Origin: Cymbidium sinense
Taxonomy: Eukaryota > Streptophyta > Magnoliopsida > Asparagales > Orchidaceae
DNA: 64,000 bases
Reading direction: 5' to 3'
NCBI GenBank assembly: GCA_021442155.1
Contig: CM038215.1
Span: 214,824,982 to 214,888,981 of the forward strand
Position numbers and translations under genes: made by a program. The notes below the pieces were generated by a model. The model did not search any database. It saw nothing but the letters and a program-made list of their open reading frames with translations, and was not told where the DNA came from. Position 1 is the stretch's first letter; each line of letters starts with the position of its first letter. Positions 61,818 to 64,000 of the stretch are shown one piece after another.

Positions 61818-63489
61818 GATTCTCTCTCCATCTTTAGAAATATTATCTCTATATATGACTACTTGTGTTTTCAGGGATAGATTTCCTTTCTTTCTAATGA
61901 ATATCTCTTCACCCTTGGTAGAGTATATTAACATCCACTAAAAGAGAGCATAGAACTATTCCAACTTGTTGAAATCAAGTGACGATTATAACTTTGTAGT
62001 TTTAGAAAAATATCTTTTAAATAAAAAATACTAGCCATAACATTGGCTAAAATTTCCTAATGGATCAAAACCTTTTCCCTTGATTACATTTTGGTTATTG
62101 TTAATTATGATTTTCTTAAAATTATCATTTTTACAAATAAAAATTATCGGATAACTCAACTTCACTACAATGTTGGGATTAGCTTTTTTTGTGGATAGTA
62201 GTAGGTTGGTTGATGACTCCGTTATCAAGTTTGAAGGCATATTTGAGAATTTAAACATTATAGTTAATGGAGTTACATTAGCTCTTGTTAGTGAGGTGAC
62301 TATCAAAAATAAATAACCTTTTTGGAATTCTCGTGCCTCATTTTGTCAAAGATAGGAAAAGTTACAGGTCATTAGAGGGTCCATATGTGTCCTTATAAAA
62401 AAGATCAAGTTGCCCATTCTAAAGGCATTGCTCCTTGCTCCTTTCCTTTCTAGTACCTTTGAAATAGGGTTCAGTTCTAAGCCCCTTAAATTACCAAAAT
62501 TCAAAAGAAGAATAGGAGAAGAAGGTTTGGAGGATAGTCCTTACAAAAAGTAAACAAAAAGAAATGCTAGAAATAGAACTAGGTGAAGAGGGATGAATAT
62601 ACCCTCCTCTAATAATTTTCCTCTTTTGAGAAACATCACCCTCTTTCTATATCCTAGGGAGAGGAGGATGTATCTAGGATAATGAGTTCTCTCTACCCCT
62701 TTATCCATAAAAAAAATAAGAAAAGTTTTAGTCGACAAGAGAAACACATGGTAGGCTGAGATCCTCTATGATCCTTAGACCCTCTTCTTTCCCTAAGTAG
62801 GAGTTACTTAGAGCTATGGGGATCAAGCATTAAAGAGCCTTAAAAACAAAATCCTAGGGAAACCTACCACTTCCCAATATAAAGGGAAGGGGAAGGTGGT
62901 CCTTCCTATTAGAAAAAAGCCTTCATATCCCATGCCTGCTGTACCGAAGCAATATGATCACCAAGGAAAATCATTGACTTGACATAGAGATCAGTCAGTT
63001 AGTTTAGGGAAAGATAAAATCTTCCTTAAGAAAGTAAACAAGAAAGTATATGTTAGAAAAGCTCTATTATCCTGAACCTAGAGTTCCCTCACCACCTTCA
63101 TCATTGGAGAGAGAGAGTCATCACTAGGCCTTTCAAATCCTTCATCTTCACCCAGCCCTCGAGCTAAAGGGCTATCATCATCTCATTTTTCTAGAAGGAG
63201 AATAGAATCCCTTCATCTATCTTGTTATGATAGTGAAGGTTATGGATGAGTGACACTTTGGCTTAGGAGCCACTCTTGATATAAAGGAAGTTCTTGCTAT
63301 CCGGTTCCAATGGGTGAAACATCGAGTAAAACCCATGGATTTGCTAGATGAGTTTGATGTTGGCCGATAGTAGTAGTGTTCAATTTCATATGATAGTGGA
63401 AGAAATGGAGAACATTATGAACCAAGATGTTGAAAATGAAAATAATAAAAAAAATTATAAATTTTTTGAGTTAAAATAAGTTGATTTAC
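61818..63489 (+). other. Leader of D3 between primer site and gag
   Basis: It begins like the P leader (atgattctctctccatcttt at 61816). There is no hairpin array of the P/M kind. Short + strand peptides are readable, such as VDSSRLVDDSVIKFEGIF (about 62190) and a Ser/Pro-rich LSNPSSSPSPRAKG (about 63140), which may be remains of an extra gene before gag. I do not recognise a domain, and the opposite-strand open frames are not supported. Confidence 0.4.
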
Positions 63490-64000
63490 TTGACGATGGC
63501 TTAGGTTGATTGTACACACTAGATATCATGAGCAACTAAAGAGGGAGTAGGATGAGACACAAGAAAATCCTATAATTGATCCCACCCAGCAACTGATTCT
63601 TCAACTATAAAATAAGGATGATCAGAGTGTTATGATGGAAAAGAGGATGGAAGAGATGATTACTACGATGCAATCACTCCAAAGCATGATCAGATCTTTT
63701 TCACACCCTCATCCTATCGAACAACCTTAAGCAACCCATCCTACTGAAGAGATAAGACTCAGTTTAGACAAATATCATCAAGAGTGTAAGCTTGTAGATG
63801 ATCTACCACATTGACTTGAAGTCCTTGGTGGAACATGAAGTTAAAGAATATTTAACACAATCACAAGGCATAACTTGGTTCCAATGGTTGACCATACCAA
63901 ATAATATGACTGTTCCATATTCCAAAGGATTTGTACCTCCTTCTCTTAAATTATTTGATGTGATTGGGAATCCCAAACAACATCTAGCTTCCTTCCATGC
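63490..64000 (+). pseudogene. gag: gag pseudogene of D3, N-terminal part, cut by window end
   Basis: Reads TRYHEQLKRE (about 63517), then DPTQQLILQL and NKDDQSVMMEKRMEEMI (about 63605-63660), the same heptad-like block as in P at about 8895. The last 100 bases read VPYSKGFVPPSLKLFDVIGN (about 63910-63972), the beginning of the retrotransposon gag domain that in P is at about 9185. TAG stops are at the equivalents of Gln in QLQNKDD and elsewhere. The rest of the gene is outside the window. Confidence 0.75.

Larger units (their letters stand above)
56721..64000 (+). mobile_element. Element D3, Ty3/gypsy element of the D family, partial
   Basis: A 5' LTR (56721-61787) of the same family as D1 and D2 is followed by a primer-site-like stretch, a leader and the start of a gag pseudogene that runs off the right edge. 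It interrupts the E leader. The bases before it are gtcac (56716-56720), the probable target duplication. It is the only D copy here with internal sequence. Confidence 0.75.

Noticed and set aside
62031..62306. 91-codon - strand frame in the D3 leader
   Set aside because: Rich in Asn, Ile and Ser as expected from AT-rich sequence, no domain, and antisense to the direction of D3.

Overview
This window is nuclear DNA of a flowering plant and looks entirely retrotransposon-derived. It is AT-rich, has no intact long reading frame, no recognisable host gene and no tRNA or rRNA. The decayed proteins are plant Ty3/gypsy gag, aspartic protease, reverse transcriptase and two RNase H domains. An RNase H pair, very long LTRs, extra sequence before gag and a tRNA-Arg-like primer site all point to the Tat/Ogre branch. 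The species cannot be fixed from the sequence.

The layout is a nest of at least five related elements, which I call P, M, E, D1/D2 and D3. P (1-24383, + strand) is a giant element. Its 5' LTR (1-5558) is cut by the window edge, the internal region is 5559-17565, and the 3' LTR is 17566-24383 with TG...CA ends. Position 1 aligns with 18857, so about 1.29 kb of the 5' LTR lies outside and P is about 25.7 kb. P sits inside M, an element on the - strand (24384-33448) that keeps one LTR, a hairpin array and a gag-protease remnant. M is cut exactly where P ends, so its other half should lie left of the window. M abuts a fragment (33449-33634) of the LTR of E.

The E LTR is then interrupted by D1, a solo LTR of 6619 bases split into 33635-39614 and 46208-46846. 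D1 is itself split by D2, a second solo LTR of the same family (39615-46207, 6593 bases). The E LTR resumes at 46847, ends at 48721, and is followed by a primer binding site (48730) and 8 kb of leader. That leader holds a broken gene for the plant 'putative transposon protein' domain and a 1.85 kb tandem duplication. The leader is interrupted at 56721 by D3, an element with a 5' LTR (56721-61787), a leader, and the start of gag running off the right edge.

The genes would have worked together as retrotransposon functions: gag forms the particle, protease cuts the polyprotein, reverse transcriptase with two RNase H domains copies RNA to DNA, and integrase inserts it. Here all are broken by stops, shifts and deletions. 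P has lost almost its whole integrase. Points of most interest are the arrays of short inverted repeats in the leaders of P and M, the unusually long LTRs (about 7.7 kb when deletions are restored), the extra gene before gag in E, and a nesting order that makes checkable predictions about sequence just outside the window.
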